This document shows, piece after piece, positions 32,202-40,521 of a DNA stretch of 64,000 nucleotides; position 1 is the stretch's first letter, and each line of letters starts with the position of its first letter. The DNA is from an uncultured Enterocloster sp. (GTDB lineage: Bacteria > Bacillota > Clostridia > Lachnospirales > Lachnospiraceae). The stretch lies in NCBI GenBank assembly GCA_944384065.1, contig CALWRY010000001.1:87673-151672 (forward strand). The letters run 5' to 3'. The notes under the pieces were generated by a model that did no database searches, had not been told where the DNA came from, and saw only the letters and a list, made by a program, of their open reading frames with translations. The position numbers were made by a program, and so were the translations under genes.

Positions 32202-34232
32202 TCAGCCGATCTCTGCTCCCGCCGGCATCTTCTTCTCCGGCACCATGAGGGACAGATTGCCCTCTGCGTCCTCCGCGCACAGGAGCATTCCCTCGGACAT
32301 GACGCCCGCAAGCTTGGCAGGCTTTAGGTTGGTCACCACCATGACTCTCTTGCCCACCATCTCCTCCGGCGTGTAGTGCGCCTTGATCCCGCTGACAATC
32401 TGGCGGGTCTGGCTTCCTATCTTTACCTGGGAGCACAAAAGCTTCTTGGACTTGGGCACAGCCTCACACTTGACGATAACCCCCACCTGGAACTGCAGCT
32501 TGGCAAAGTCATCGTAAGTGATCTCCGCCTTGGGCTCTGCGTCGATAACCGGCTCGTCCTCTGCGCCTTCCGGTGCTCCGCCGCCCTGGCTTCCCGCGCC
32601 TTCTGCCGCAGCACCGCCGTCCGCGCTCTGCCCGGCCGCTGCGGCCTGGGCCTCATGCATGGCCTCCACCTTGTCCATAACCTCCTTGATATCCATGCGG
32701 GCAAAGAGGATCTCCGGCTTCTCCGTCACCTTATTTCCTGAGGGATAAAGTCCGAATGTCTCCATCTGGGACAGCTCCCGCTTCTCTGTGCAAAGCTGGG
32801 AGAGAATCTTATCCGATGTCTCCGGCATGAATGCCTCCAGCAGGGAGGCTCCGATGGTGATGGCCTCCGTCAGGTTGTAGAGCACCGTGGCCAGACGGTC
32901 CTTCTTCCCCTCATCCTTGGCCAGGGTCCAGGGCGTGGTCTCATCGATGTATTTGTTGCATTTTCTGAAAATGTTAAAAATCTCAGAGATGGCGTCCGCC
33001 ACACGGAGCTGATCCATCTTGGCGTCCACCTTCTTCACCTCATCCAGGACCAGGGCCTTCAAATCTTCGTCCACCGGCTCCGCAGCGCCCCGATTCTCCA
33101 CCACGCCGCCAAAATACTTATTGGTCATGGAAATCGTCCGGTTCACAAGGTTGCCCAGGATATTGGCCAGATCGGAGTTCATGCGCTCCACCATCAGCTC
33201 CCAGGAGATCACCCCATCGTTCTCAAAAGGCATCTCGTGAAGCACAAAGTAGCGCACCGCGTCCACGCCGAAGAAATCCACCAGGGTGTCAGCGTAGAGC
33301 ACATTTCCCTTGGACTTGCTCATCTTGCCGTCCCCCTGGAGCAGCCAGGGATGTCCGAACACCTGCTTGGGCAGGGGAAGTCCCAGAGCCATGAGGAAGA
33401 TGGGCCAGTAAATGGTGTGGAAGCGGATGATGTCCTTTCCAATCAGGTGAAGATCCGCAGGCCAGAATTTCTTAAACTGCTCCGTGCTCTCCCCGTCGCA
33501 GTTGTAGCCGATGCCCGTGATATAGTTGGTAAGGGCGTCCAGCCACACATAGGTCACGTGCTTGGGATCAAAGGTCACCGGAATGCCCCAGGTAAAGGAG
33601 GTCCGGGACACGCACAGATCCTGGAGGCCGGGAAGAAGGAAATTGTTCATCATCTCATTCTTCCGGGAGACCGGCTGGATAAACTCCGGATGCTCGTTGA
33701 TGTACTCAATGAGCTTCGGCGCGTACTTGCTCATGCGGAAGAAGTAGGCCTCCTCCTTAGCCGGCTTCACCTCCCGGCCGCAGTCCGGGCACTTGCCGTC
33801 CACCAGCTGGGACTCCGTGAAGAAGGACTCGCAGGGCGTGCAGTAGAGGCCCTCATAGTAGCCCTTATAGATGTCGCCCTGGTCATAGAGTTTCTTAAAA
33901 ATCTTCTGCACCTGGGCCTCATGGTCCTTGTCTGTGGTGCGGATGAACTTGTCGTAGGAGGTGTTCATCAGATCCCAGATGCGCTTAATCTCTCCGGCGA
34001 CCTGATCCACAAAAGCCTGGGGGCTCATCCCTGCGGCCTCGGCCTTCTCCTCGATCTTCTGGCCGTGCTCGTCCGTACCCGTCTGGAAAAATACATCATA
34101 TCCCTGGGCCCTCTTGTACCGGGCAATGCTGTCCGCGAGAACGATCTCATAGGTGTTGCCGATGTGGGGTTTCCCGGAGGTGTAGGCGATGGCCGTCGTA
34201 ATATAGTATGGTTTCTTACAGTTCTGACACAT
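32202..34232 (-). CDS. metG: Methionyl-tRNA synthetase
   Basis: 676 aa class I synthetase. HIGH is YTSGKPHIGNTYE (near 14-25), KMSKS is DGKMSKSKGN (near 300), and a four-Cys zinc knuckle is CTPCESFFTE...CPDCGRE. The C-terminal ~110 residues are the EMAP-II-like tRNA-binding/dimerisation domain (FAKLQFQVGVIVKCEAVPKS). Between the catalytic part and this domain is a ~45-residue low-complexity linker rich in Ala/Gly/Glu. It charges elongator and initiator tRNA-Met. Monocistronic, with promoter and terminator visible. Confidence 0.96.
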   Translation of the reverse strand: MCQNCKKPYYITTAIAYTSGKPHIGNTYEIVLADSIARYKRAQGYDVFFQTGTDEHGQKIEEKAEAAGMSPQAFVDQVAGEIKRIWDLMNTSYDKFIRTTDKDHEAQVQKIFKKLYDQGDIYKGYYEGLYCTPCESFFTESQLVDGKCPDCGREVKPAKEEAYFFRMSKYAPKLIEYINEHPEFIQPVSRKNEMMNNFLLPGLQDLCVSRTSFTWGIPVTFDPKHVTYVWLDALTNYITGIGYNCDGESTEQFKKFWPADLHLIGKDIIRFHTIYWPIFLMALGLPLPKQVFGHPWLLQGDGKMSKSKGNVLYADTLVDFFGVDAVRYFVLHEMPFENDGVISWELMVERMNSDLANILGNLVNRTISMTNKYFGGVVENRGAAEPVDEDLKALVLDEVKKVDAKMDQLRVADAISEIFNIFRKCNKYIDETTPWTLAKDEGKKDRLATVLYNLTEAITIGASLLEAFMPETSDKILSQLCTEKRELSQMETFGLYPSGNKVTEKPEILFARMDIKEVMDKVEAMHEAQAAAAGQSADGGAAAEGAGSQGGGAPEGAEDEPVIDAEPKAEITYDDFAKLQFQVGVIVKCEAVPKSKKLLCSQVKIGSQTRQIVSGIKAHYTPEEMVGKRVMVVTNLKPAKLAGVMSEGMLLCAEDAEGNLSLMVPEKKMPAGAEIG

Positions 34233-34270
34233 ATGATCATACCCCTCTTTGTCTGTAGAGTTATGCTCTA

Positions 34271-34299
34271 AGTATAAGCGTTTCCGGGGGGTTCGTCAA
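34271..34299 (-). promoter_or_regulatory. Promoter of metG
   Basis: On the minus strand TTGACG (34294-34299), 17-bp spacer, TATACT (34271-34276). The start codon follows after about 38 bp. Confidence 0.75.
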
Positions 34300-34301
34300 G
34301 A

Positions 34302-34375
34302 CGGCGGCGGGCATCTTGCTGCGGTTTACGGCGGCGGAGCGCTTGCTGCGGTTTGGGCGGCGGGCATCTTCTAAG
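34302..34375. repeat. 27-bp tandem repeat, about 2.7 copies
   Basis: Units at 34302-34328, 34329-34355 and a partial one at 34356-34375. The shared core is CGGCGGCGG followed by GCTGCGGTTT; units 1 and 3 share GGGCATCTT where unit 2 has GAGCGCTT. Strongly GC-rich, between the divergent metG and DUF885-gene promoters. Confidence 0.75.
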
Positions 34376-34404
34376 TTGTATTTTCCCTACATATACTATA
34401 TAAT
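34376..34404 (+). promoter_or_regulatory. Promoter of the DUF885 lipoprotein gene
   Basis: TTGTAT (34376-34381), 17-bp spacer, TATAAT (34399-34404), about 60 bp before the start codon. Confidence 0.75.
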
Positions 34405-34463
34405 GTCGGTATGGCGGCGCCCTTTACGGTATGCGCTGTTTTGCAGAAAGGAGAATTTCCCCT

Positions 34464-36338
34464 ATGAAATCTGTTAAATCCATATATCTGCGACTTCTCG
34501 CGGCACTGTTTGTATCCCTGTGCCTTGTCACCGGATGCTTTGGGCAGAATCCGTCCGCCCAGGACAACCGGGAGCAGACCGTTTCCTCCGCTGCGGACAC
34601 ATCCGCAGGCAGCTCTGACTCTGAATCTCCCAAGGAATCCTCGGATCTCCCCGGCTCTGATTCGCAGGCCGTCCAGGACAGCTTTGATCAGCTGGCTGAG
34701 GACATCTTCCGGGAGGAGGCCGCCAGCTCTCTGCTCGTCCTCCACTATACCCTGGCGGATCCGGAGGCCTACGGGATCACGGATTACGACAAAACCCTGG
34801 GCACCATCTCCCTTGAGGACAGCCAGGAAAGCCTGGACGAGGCGAAGGATCTCCTCGATGAGCTGGAGACCATTGACAGCCGCGCCCTGCGGGAGGATCA
34901 GCGCCTCACCTATACCATTCTCACCTCCTACCTCAACTACATTCTGGACGGGGAAGGCCTGGAGCTCTATGAAAATACCCTGTCCTCCTCCCTGGGCATT
35001 CAGGCACAGCTTCCCCTGCTCCTGGCGGAGTATGCCTTCTACACGCCCCGGGATGTGGAAAATTATCTCTCTCTTCTCACCTCCATCGAGCCCTACTACG
35101 AAAGTATTATGAACTTTGAAAATCAGCGGGCCGAGGCCGGCCTGGGCATGAGCGATGAAGTCATCGACCGGGTCATCGAGTCCTGCGGCGCCTATCTCCT
35201 GGACGCGGAGCACAGCTTTTTAGCGGAAACTTTTGACGAACGTCTGGAAAATATCCCGGATCTGACCGGGGAAGAAAAAGCGGCCTACAGCGAGAAAAAC
35301 CGCCAGGCCATCAACGAATGCTTTGTTCCCGCCTACCAGGGCCTGATTGACGGTCTCACGCTCTTAAAGGGAAAAGGCGAAAACAGCATGGGCCTGGCCC
35401 ATTTTCCGGAAGGCAAGGAATACTACGAATATCTGGTAAATCTGAACACCGGAACCTCCTACAAGGACATTCCCTCCCTCAAGCAGGCGGTCCACTCCCG
35501 GATGGCCAAGGATCTCACCGAGGCAGCCCGGTATCTGAACGAGGATCCCGCCCTGGCGTATCAGGCCGCAGATTACCGCTTTTCCCTCACGGATCCGGAG
35601 GCCATACTGGCGGATCTGGAAGCTCAGTGCCAGGAGGACTTTCCGCCCATCGGGGACTATGAATGTCATATCAAGGCGGTTCCCAAGGCCCTGGAAAGCA
35701 TTTTGAGCCCTGCCTTTTACCTGACGGTGCCCATTGATCGGCCCCAGGACAACTCCATCTACATCAACAACGGAAGCACGGACGCGGCCCAGCAGCTCTA
35801 CACCACCATGGCCCACGAGGGCTACCCCGGCCATATGTACCAGACCCAGTATTTCACCGCCCAGGACGTGTGCAATCTGCGCAAACTCCTGGATTTCACC
35901 AGCTATATCGAGGGCTGGGCCACCTACGTGGAATACTATGCCTACGGCCTTGACAATGGGCTGGATCCGGATCTTGCCCAGGTGCTTCGCTGCAACTCCG
36001 CCTTCACCCTGGCCCTCTACGCCGCCATGGACATCTACATTCACTACGACGGCTGGAGCATGGAGCAGATTCAGGATTATCTGGAGACAATGACCGGCAT
36101 CACGGATCCGGAGGTAGTGCGGGAGGTTTACCTGCAGATTGTGGAAAATCCTGTCAATTACCTGGAATATTTTACCGGATACATGGAGATCATGGACATG
36201 CGGGAGCAGGCGGAGGAAACCCTGGGAAATGATTTCACCGCTCTGGAATTCAACCGCTTCCTTCTGGACATCGGGCCCGCCCCCTTCCGGGTGATAAAGC
36301 CCTATTTTAATGAGTGGCTGGTGGAGCAGGCCGGGTGA
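34464..36338 (+). CDS. DUF885-family metallopeptidase-like lipoprotein
   Basis: 624 aa. A lipoprotein signal (MKSVKSIYLRLLAALFVSL followed by CLVTGC, lipobox LVTG-C at about residue 24) is followed by a Ser/Glu-rich linker and then the DUF885 domain. The key motif is TMAHEGYPGHMYQTQYF, a HExxxxH-type zinc site, followed by SYIEGWATYVEYYAY with its conserved Glu. Proteins of this family are probable secreted zinc peptidases. ATG 34464 is preceded by AAAGGAGAATTTCC; the upstream in-frame ATG would spoil the signal peptide. Monocistronic with a good promoter. Confidence 0.88.
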   Translation: MKSVKSIYLRLLAALFVSLCLVTGCFGQNPSAQDNREQTVSSAADTSAGSSDSESPKESSDLPGSDSQAVQDSFDQLAEDIFREEAASSLLVLHYTLADPEAYGITDYDKTLGTISLEDSQESLDEAKDLLDELETIDSRALREDQRLTYTILTSYLNYILDGEGLELYENTLSSSLGIQAQLPLLLAEYAFYTPRDVENYLSLLTSIEPYYESIMNFENQRAEAGLGMSDEVIDRVIESCGAYLLDAEHSFLAETFDERLENIPDLTGEEKAAYSEKNRQAINECFVPAYQGLIDGLTLLKGKGENSMGLAHFPEGKEYYEYLVNLNTGTSYKDIPSLKQAVHSRMAKDLTEAARYLNEDPALAYQAADYRFSLTDPEAILADLEAQCQEDFPPIGDYECHIKAVPKALESILSPAFYLTVPIDRPQDNSIYINNGSTDAAQQLYTTMAHEGYPGHMYQTQYFTAQDVCNLRKLLDFTSYIEGWATYVEYYAYGLDNGLDPDLAQVLRCNSAFTLALYAAMDIYIHYDGWSMEQIQDYLETMTGITDPEVVREVYLQIVENPVNYLEYFTGYMEIMDMREQAEETLGNDFTALEFNRFLLDIGPAPFRVIKPYFNEWLVEQAG

Positions 36339-36360
36339 CGGACGTCTCTCCAGACGTCCG
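36339..36360. terminator. Hairpin between convergent genes, possible terminator
   Basis: CGGACGTCT pairs perfectly with AGACGTCCG over a 4-nt loop, directly after the DUF885 stop codon. No T-run follows, so intrinsic termination is uncertain. Confidence 0.45.
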
Positions 36361-36389
36361 CTCCTTGCCAGAGGCACAGCCGGACAGCC

Positions 36390-37244
36390 CTACATCCGCA
36401 TAGCCACCTCCCCGTGGGACGGGTACTGAGCCATGGCTTCTCTAGGGAGCATATAGTATTTGTACCGGCTTGCACCGGAATCGCTTCCGTCATTCCAGCA
36501 CACATCAATCTCGTAGGCCTGGCCGTCTATCATCACCTCGTTCCAGGCGTGGTTGCTGCCGCTTGCCCTGACACAGTCAATGCCAGCGCCCTGGCAGAGC
36601 GCCTTAAACAAAAACGCATAGTCATTGCACTTGCCGAGCCCGCTCTCATAGACCTGCAAGAATGTATACTTTACATCCCCCGTATAGTTATATGACATAA
36701 GGCTGCAGATCCAGTTGTTGAAAATGTCGATGGCCTGAAGCTCATCCATGCCGTCATATACTCCCAGCTGGGGAACCACATCGTAGGTATAATTCACCCA
36801 GGCGTACAGCTCATAGGGGGTGCAGGCCTTTTCGCTGTGCCTGTTATTCAGCCGGTTGCTCACGATCACCTCGCAGTTCCCTTCCGGCCCCCTCTGAAGC
36901 CCTGCCCACACGCAAGGCATATTGGGTATCTCTGTTCCCTCGCCTGTCTGGATGGTATATTCGTCTGTAAACGTCTTTACTTTCTCCTTCATCAGGCTAT
37001 TGAACCACTCTGCGGAAATACTCGGGTAGTCCCTGCTGGTCAGGACTACCTCTCCCACACTTGGATTGTTCATGAAATACATCAGGGTCGCGTCAATGGC
37101 CCTCTGCTCTTCCTCTGTCAGGGTGACTCCCTCCCGGACCGTGTATACCGGCGCGGTGTCCTGAAGCTCCACTGTGCCCGCAAAGGCGGAGAAGGTCATA
37201 AAGAAAGCTGCCACAAAGCTGCACACGATTGTTCTGATTTTCAT
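36390..37244 (-). CDS. Exported transglutaminase-like protein
   Basis: 284 aa with a signal peptide (MKIRTIVCSFVAAFFMTFSA, cut after AFA). The C-terminal half is a transglutaminase-like domain: catalytic Cys in GLGKCNDYAFLFKALC, His in GSNHAWNEVMID, and an Asp in YEIDVCWND. In bacteria this fold is usually a cysteine protease or peptidase acting on wall or surface proteins. TTAGGAGAAAAAGAG precedes the start. It is convergent with the DUF885 gene. Confidence 0.85.
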   Translation of the reverse strand: MKIRTIVCSFVAAFFMTFSAFAGTVELQDTAPVYTVREGVTLTEEEQRAIDATLMYFMNNPSVGEVVLTSRDYPSISAEWFNSLMKEKVKTFTDEYTIQTGEGTEIPNMPCVWAGLQRGPEGNCEVIVSNRLNNRHSEKACTPYELYAWVNYTYDVVPQLGVYDGMDELQAIDIFNNWICSLMSYNYTGDVKYTFLQVYESGLGKCNDYAFLFKALCQGAGIDCVRASGSNHAWNEVMIDGQAYEIDVCWNDGSDSGASRYKYYMLPREAMAQYPSHGEVAMRM

Positions 37245-37298
37245 ACTCTTTTTCTCCTAACATATTAAGTAAGCATTTGCAGTTTCAAACAAATACGG

Positions 37299-38138
37299 TC
37301 ACGCTGCCCGCCGGGCAATCCGATTCACCTGCCTTTCCCAGAACCGGCCGCCGGCTCCGCCTTCCATCCGGAGAATCCCGTCGATCTCTCTGTCCTGAAT
37401 ATAGCCGTAAGCATCCAGCATAGCCGCGGACCGCGCCGGAAGCTCTGCAGGCATCTGTGTGGTGTCAAAAATTCCCAAGCGCAGGGAGGCTTCCGAAAGT
37501 TTTTCCAGCATGAAGGCCTTATCCGCGCTTCCCCGAACCAAAGGCTCGCTCCGGATGATCCTTCTCAGCTCTTCCATGTCCTCCACCGGATAGGCCAGGT
37601 TGGGGCACATACGCTTTAACAGCATGGAAACCCGCCTTAAGGTTTTCCTGCCCTTCAGGTTCTTTGGATTCTCCACCGCTCCCTCAAAAACAATAGGAAA
37701 TACCGGAACGTAGGGGTCGTTTGTAAACACGGCGCACAGGATCACTTCCCTGGGCTTAAGGGAAACCTTATAGCTGACAGAGATGCCCACGGCAAACACA
37801 TCCTTTGCGTCCACAACCATTTTTTCAAAAAGGGCGGGCACAAAGAAGTTCCGGGAGTAGGATGCCCCGTCTGCAGAGATCAGGGCTGAGTTTGCCGCGC
37901 GAAACAGGATATCCCCGCACTGGGATCCGGAGAGACTTCGGTACTGCCTGGCTGCCTGCCAGAGCTCGATCCTTGAAATTCCATCCTTCATTCGGTATTT
38001 CTCAAGGATCCTCTCCCTGTGTGCGGCGGCTCCCGCCCTCTGGGCCCGGGTCATAGGCAGAAGACCTGCCTTCTGCCGGTACTGCTCATAGCCCTTCACA
38101 CTTTCTTCCAGCATTCTTTCCTTCATAAATACACGCAT
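37299..38138 (-). CDS. Unknown protein, about 279 aa
   Basis: I do not recognise the family. The protein is soluble and basic, with a central beta-rich part (KDVFAVGISVSYKVSLKPRE, then AVFTNDPYVPVFPIVFEGA) and helical ends. I start it at 38138 (MRVFMKERML) because AAGGAGGGC lies at proper distance; a longer frame to 38201 would run through the terminator hairpin of the upstream small gene. It stands between the transglutaminase gene and the small membrane protein. Confidence 0.6.
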   Translation of the reverse strand: MRVFMKERMLEESVKGYEQYRQKAGLLPMTRAQRAGAAAHRERILEKYRMKDGISRIELWQAARQYRSLSGSQCGDILFRAANSALISADGASYSRNFFVPALFEKMVVDAKDVFAVGISVSYKVSLKPREVILCAVFTNDPYVPVFPIVFEGAVENPKNLKGRKTLRRVSMLLKRMCPNLAYPVEDMEELRRIIRSEPLVRGSADKAFMLEKLSEASLRLGIFDTTQMPAELPARSAAMLDAYGYIQDREIDGILRMEGGAGGRFWERQVNRIARRAA

Positions 38139-38181
38139 TCCAATGCCCTCCTTGCTCATGTTCTCAAACCATGCCCGCAAA

Positions 38182-38211
38182 AAGCTGCGGCGCCCTTGCA
38201 CACCGCAGCTT
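38182..38211 (-). terminator. Rho-independent terminator of the small membrane protein gene
   Basis: AAGCTGCGG (38182-38190) pairs with CCGCAGCTT (38203-38211); the minus-strand stem ends in TTTTT. It lies just upstream of the chosen start of the 279-aa gene. Confidence 0.65.
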
Positions 38212-38230
38212 ACTTGTCCGGACTGACACG

Positions 38231-38413
38231 CTACATTTTTTCTTCCAGAGCCCTTTTCTCCCGAACCACCTCCTCATAGTCTCTGTTTAATTCCTTGATC
38301 ATATCTTCAGCCAGCCAGATCTGATACAGAAGATAAAATACTGCGGCCAAAAGGACCGCGCTTACTGCCACGAGCATTTCAACAACAGGCGCCTGTCTGT
38401 TTCCCACTTGCAA
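38231..38413 (-). CDS. Small single-pass membrane protein (60 aa, TTG start)
   Basis: Starts with TTG at 38413, supported by GAGGAGGCGA four bases upstream; no ATG is available before the hydrophobic segment. One transmembrane helix (VEMLVAVSAVLLAAVFYLLY, about 11-30) is followed by a charged coiled-coil-like tail (ELNRDYEEVVREKRALEEK). It resembles FtsL/DivIC-size bitopic proteins in layout only. Own terminator downstream. It lies between the CRISPR operon terminator and the 279-aa gene. Function unknown. Confidence 0.6.
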   Translation of the reverse strand: MQVGNRQAPVVEMLVAVSAVLLAAVFYLLYQIWLAEDMIKELNRDYEEVVREKRALEEKM

Positions 38414-38481
38414 TCGCCTCCTCTCACTTATTCAATCAGGAGGAGCCGCAGAGTTTTGCCCGCTTTCGAAACAATTTTTGC

Positions 38482-38520
38482 AAAAAAAATAGCCCGGCCA
38501 GCTGGCTGAGCTATTTTTCT
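38482..38520 (-). terminator. Rho-independent terminator of the CRISPR operon
   Basis: On the minus strand AAAAATAGC pairs with GCTATTTTT, with an inner GCCAGCTGGC palindrome, followed by about eight T. It starts 12 bp after the CARF-HEPN stop codon. Confidence 0.85.
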
Positions 38521-38531
38521 CTTTAAACGGA

Positions 38532-40502
38532 TCAGGAAAGCGGCCTTTCCTGCCCGCCGGGCTTCTTTCTCTCCTCGTCTATCCAGGCAATGGACTCCCT
38601 CACCATATCCGTCACCCGCTCCACTTCCTCCCGGCTCATGGTCTTGGGATGGGCAATCTTATTGCGAATCTGCCGGATCATATCCAGACTGCCGGCAAAC
38701 GCAAACATTTTCTGGCTCCAGTCCTCCTTTCTCTCCCGCTCTGCCGGAAAGCGGCCCCTGTCCAGCACAAAGGGGAAGATGGCCGGCACAGGGCCCTTGG
38801 CGCAGACCTCTGCTATCTTCGCGATGGCCGCCTCATAGGGCTCCCCGATTTCCACATTGAAAACCTCTCTGAGAACCTTCTCAAACGCAGGATCCGGTTT
38901 TCGTCTGTCCATGCCCTGGGTCCCCCGGGCCATGTAAAGGCCCTGCACCCTCCGGGCCAGCTTGTCCAGTTCCTTTTTATAGGCTTCGTCGTAGCCGGAG
39001 AACATCTCCTTGTCATAGGTGCAAAAATAGGGGAATCCGTAGTGCATAAACAGCCGGTCCGCCCTGTCGTATGCCTTTACATTGTCCTCCAGGCTTCCCT
39101 TGTCTAACCCCTCCTCTTTCACAAACTCCAAAACTGCGGGCCGGGTTCTATCGCGGCTCCATTCATTGTGGGCGAAGGAGTTGAGAAACTGGTAATAGTA
39201 TGGATACATATCCTTCCCCTTCTTCAGGTTGTCGAAGCACTCCTCTATCTGCCGCTCCTGCTCCTCCTTCCACTGCTCATATACCTCTCTGGGCTCCGCA
39301 TCCGCCTCCCTGGCAAATGCCTGGATCAGATCATTGGCCGCCTCCCAGGCCCCGTGGAAGTGGTTTTTAGGCTGCTTTTTCCCCACATAATACTGATAGG
39401 CTGCCAGAATCTCGGCAGCCGCCTTCTGTTCGATAATCGAAGCTGGCCGGCCGTCTTTTTTCTGTTTCTTATCCTGATAGCGGGAACCCACCTCTAAGAT
39501 TTCCGCCTTCCAGAGGATATAGACCGCCTTCTCCCGGAATTTAGCGATGGCATCCAGCTTTTGTTTCATCTGCGCCGTCTTGCCAATCCCCCTCCGGATG
39601 GCCTCCAGCTCCGGAATCACATCCTTCTCCAGCCGTTTCTGGGCTGCCTGGTCGGTCTTTTTGGCCTGCTGGCCCAGCAGTCCGCCAATCCCGCTGGCCA
39701 GGTTTTTCTCCGCAGCCTGCTTTGCCTTCCTGGCCGCCTCCTGGGCCCCCTTAAAATCATTCAGGCTCTCCTTCTCCTTTATCTCCTTCATCTGCTCGAC
39801 ATTCTCAGCAAATACTTCCCGCTTCTTTCCCGTAAAGGCGTTCATCTGCTGCGCGCCGTCATAGTCGCCCAAGTCAAGCCGGACGACTGCCTCCATCTGC
39901 TTAAAAGCATCGTAGGTGCCTGTGCAGTCCTCGATAATGCCTTCTCCGGCAGAGATGTTGCTGTAAAAGATGCGCTCCACGTGGACGCCCTGCCTCTCCG
40001 CAATCCGGCAGGCAAAGACCAGGGCCATGGCCGCGTTGCGGGTTCCCCCGGTGAAATCCACGTACAAACGGCAGTCATCTTCCTTTTCGTGTTCCGTGAT
40101 ATAGGCAATTACCTGGCGGATGGCCTCGGTGACATCGTCGTGGGAGGTGTTGAGAACCGGGGTATAAGGAATGGTGAAAAACATCGCCTCCGCCTCTTCT
40201 TTCGTATACCCGCAGGCGCTTATCGCAAAGTCCCCAACCTGGCTGCAGTAATAGGCGCTGCTGGTCTTTCCCTCCGCCGCCTCCACCGGGCGGTTTAACA
40301 CCTCCGGCGTGCACAGCATAAAGATCTTCTCCAGCTTCTCCCCCTCCCTTGACAGGCGGTGGCAAAGATACTTGGTCAATGCCTCGTTGGTCTGCTTTCC
40401 CTCGTAGCGGGTCTCCCAGTTCTCCGCCCGGTATGTGATGGGCTGGGCATTGTCCCGCATCAGGCTGGGCATAAACAGCAGATAATTTTTCTTATTTTCC
40501 AT
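38532..40502 (-). CDS. CARF-HEPN ribonuclease (Csm6/Csx1-like, long form)
   Basis: 656 aa, last gene of the operon. An N-terminal CARF domain shows the ligand loop VDFTGGTRNAAMAL (148-161) and a following strand GVHVERIFYSNIS. A long Lys/Glu-rich helical linker (about 215-400) separates it from a C-terminal HEPN domain with the RNase motif RxxxxH (RNKIAH, 613-618). In type III systems such proteins bind cyclic oligoadenylate made by Cas10 and cleave RNA non-specifically. The linker makes it much longer than typical Csm6 (about 400-450 aa). Start at 40502 (MENKKNYLL) with AGGGAGAC upstream, 20 bp after the RAMP gene. Confidence 0.85.
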   Translation of the reverse strand: MENKKNYLLFMPSLMRDNAQPITYRAENWETRYEGKQTNEALTKYLCHRLSREGEKLEKIFMLCTPEVLNRPVEAAEGKTSSAYYCSQVGDFAISACGYTKEEAEAMFFTIPYTPVLNTSHDDVTEAIRQVIAYITEHEKEDDCRLYVDFTGGTRNAAMALVFACRIAERQGVHVERIFYSNISAGEGIIEDCTGTYDAFKQMEAVVRLDLGDYDGAQQMNAFTGKKREVFAENVEQMKEIKEKESLNDFKGAQEAARKAKQAAEKNLASGIGGLLGQQAKKTDQAAQKRLEKDVIPELEAIRRGIGKTAQMKQKLDAIAKFREKAVYILWKAEILEVGSRYQDKKQKKDGRPASIIEQKAAAEILAAYQYYVGKKQPKNHFHGAWEAANDLIQAFAREADAEPREVYEQWKEEQERQIEECFDNLKKGKDMYPYYYQFLNSFAHNEWSRDRTRPAVLEFVKEEGLDKGSLEDNVKAYDRADRLFMHYGFPYFCTYDKEMFSGYDEAYKKELDKLARRVQGLYMARGTQGMDRRKPDPAFEKVLREVFNVEIGEPYEAAIAKIAEVCAKGPVPAIFPFVLDRGRFPAERERKEDWSQKMFAFAGSLDMIRQIRNKIAHPKTMSREEVERVTDMVRESIAWIDEERKKPGGQERPLS

Positions 40503-40521
40503 TCGTCTATGTCTCCCTTCT

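Noticed and set aside
34371-35213. 280-aa minus-strand frame opposite the DUF885 gene
   Set aside because: The plus-strand lipoprotein with lipobox and zinc motif explains the region; the minus frame has no start signals.
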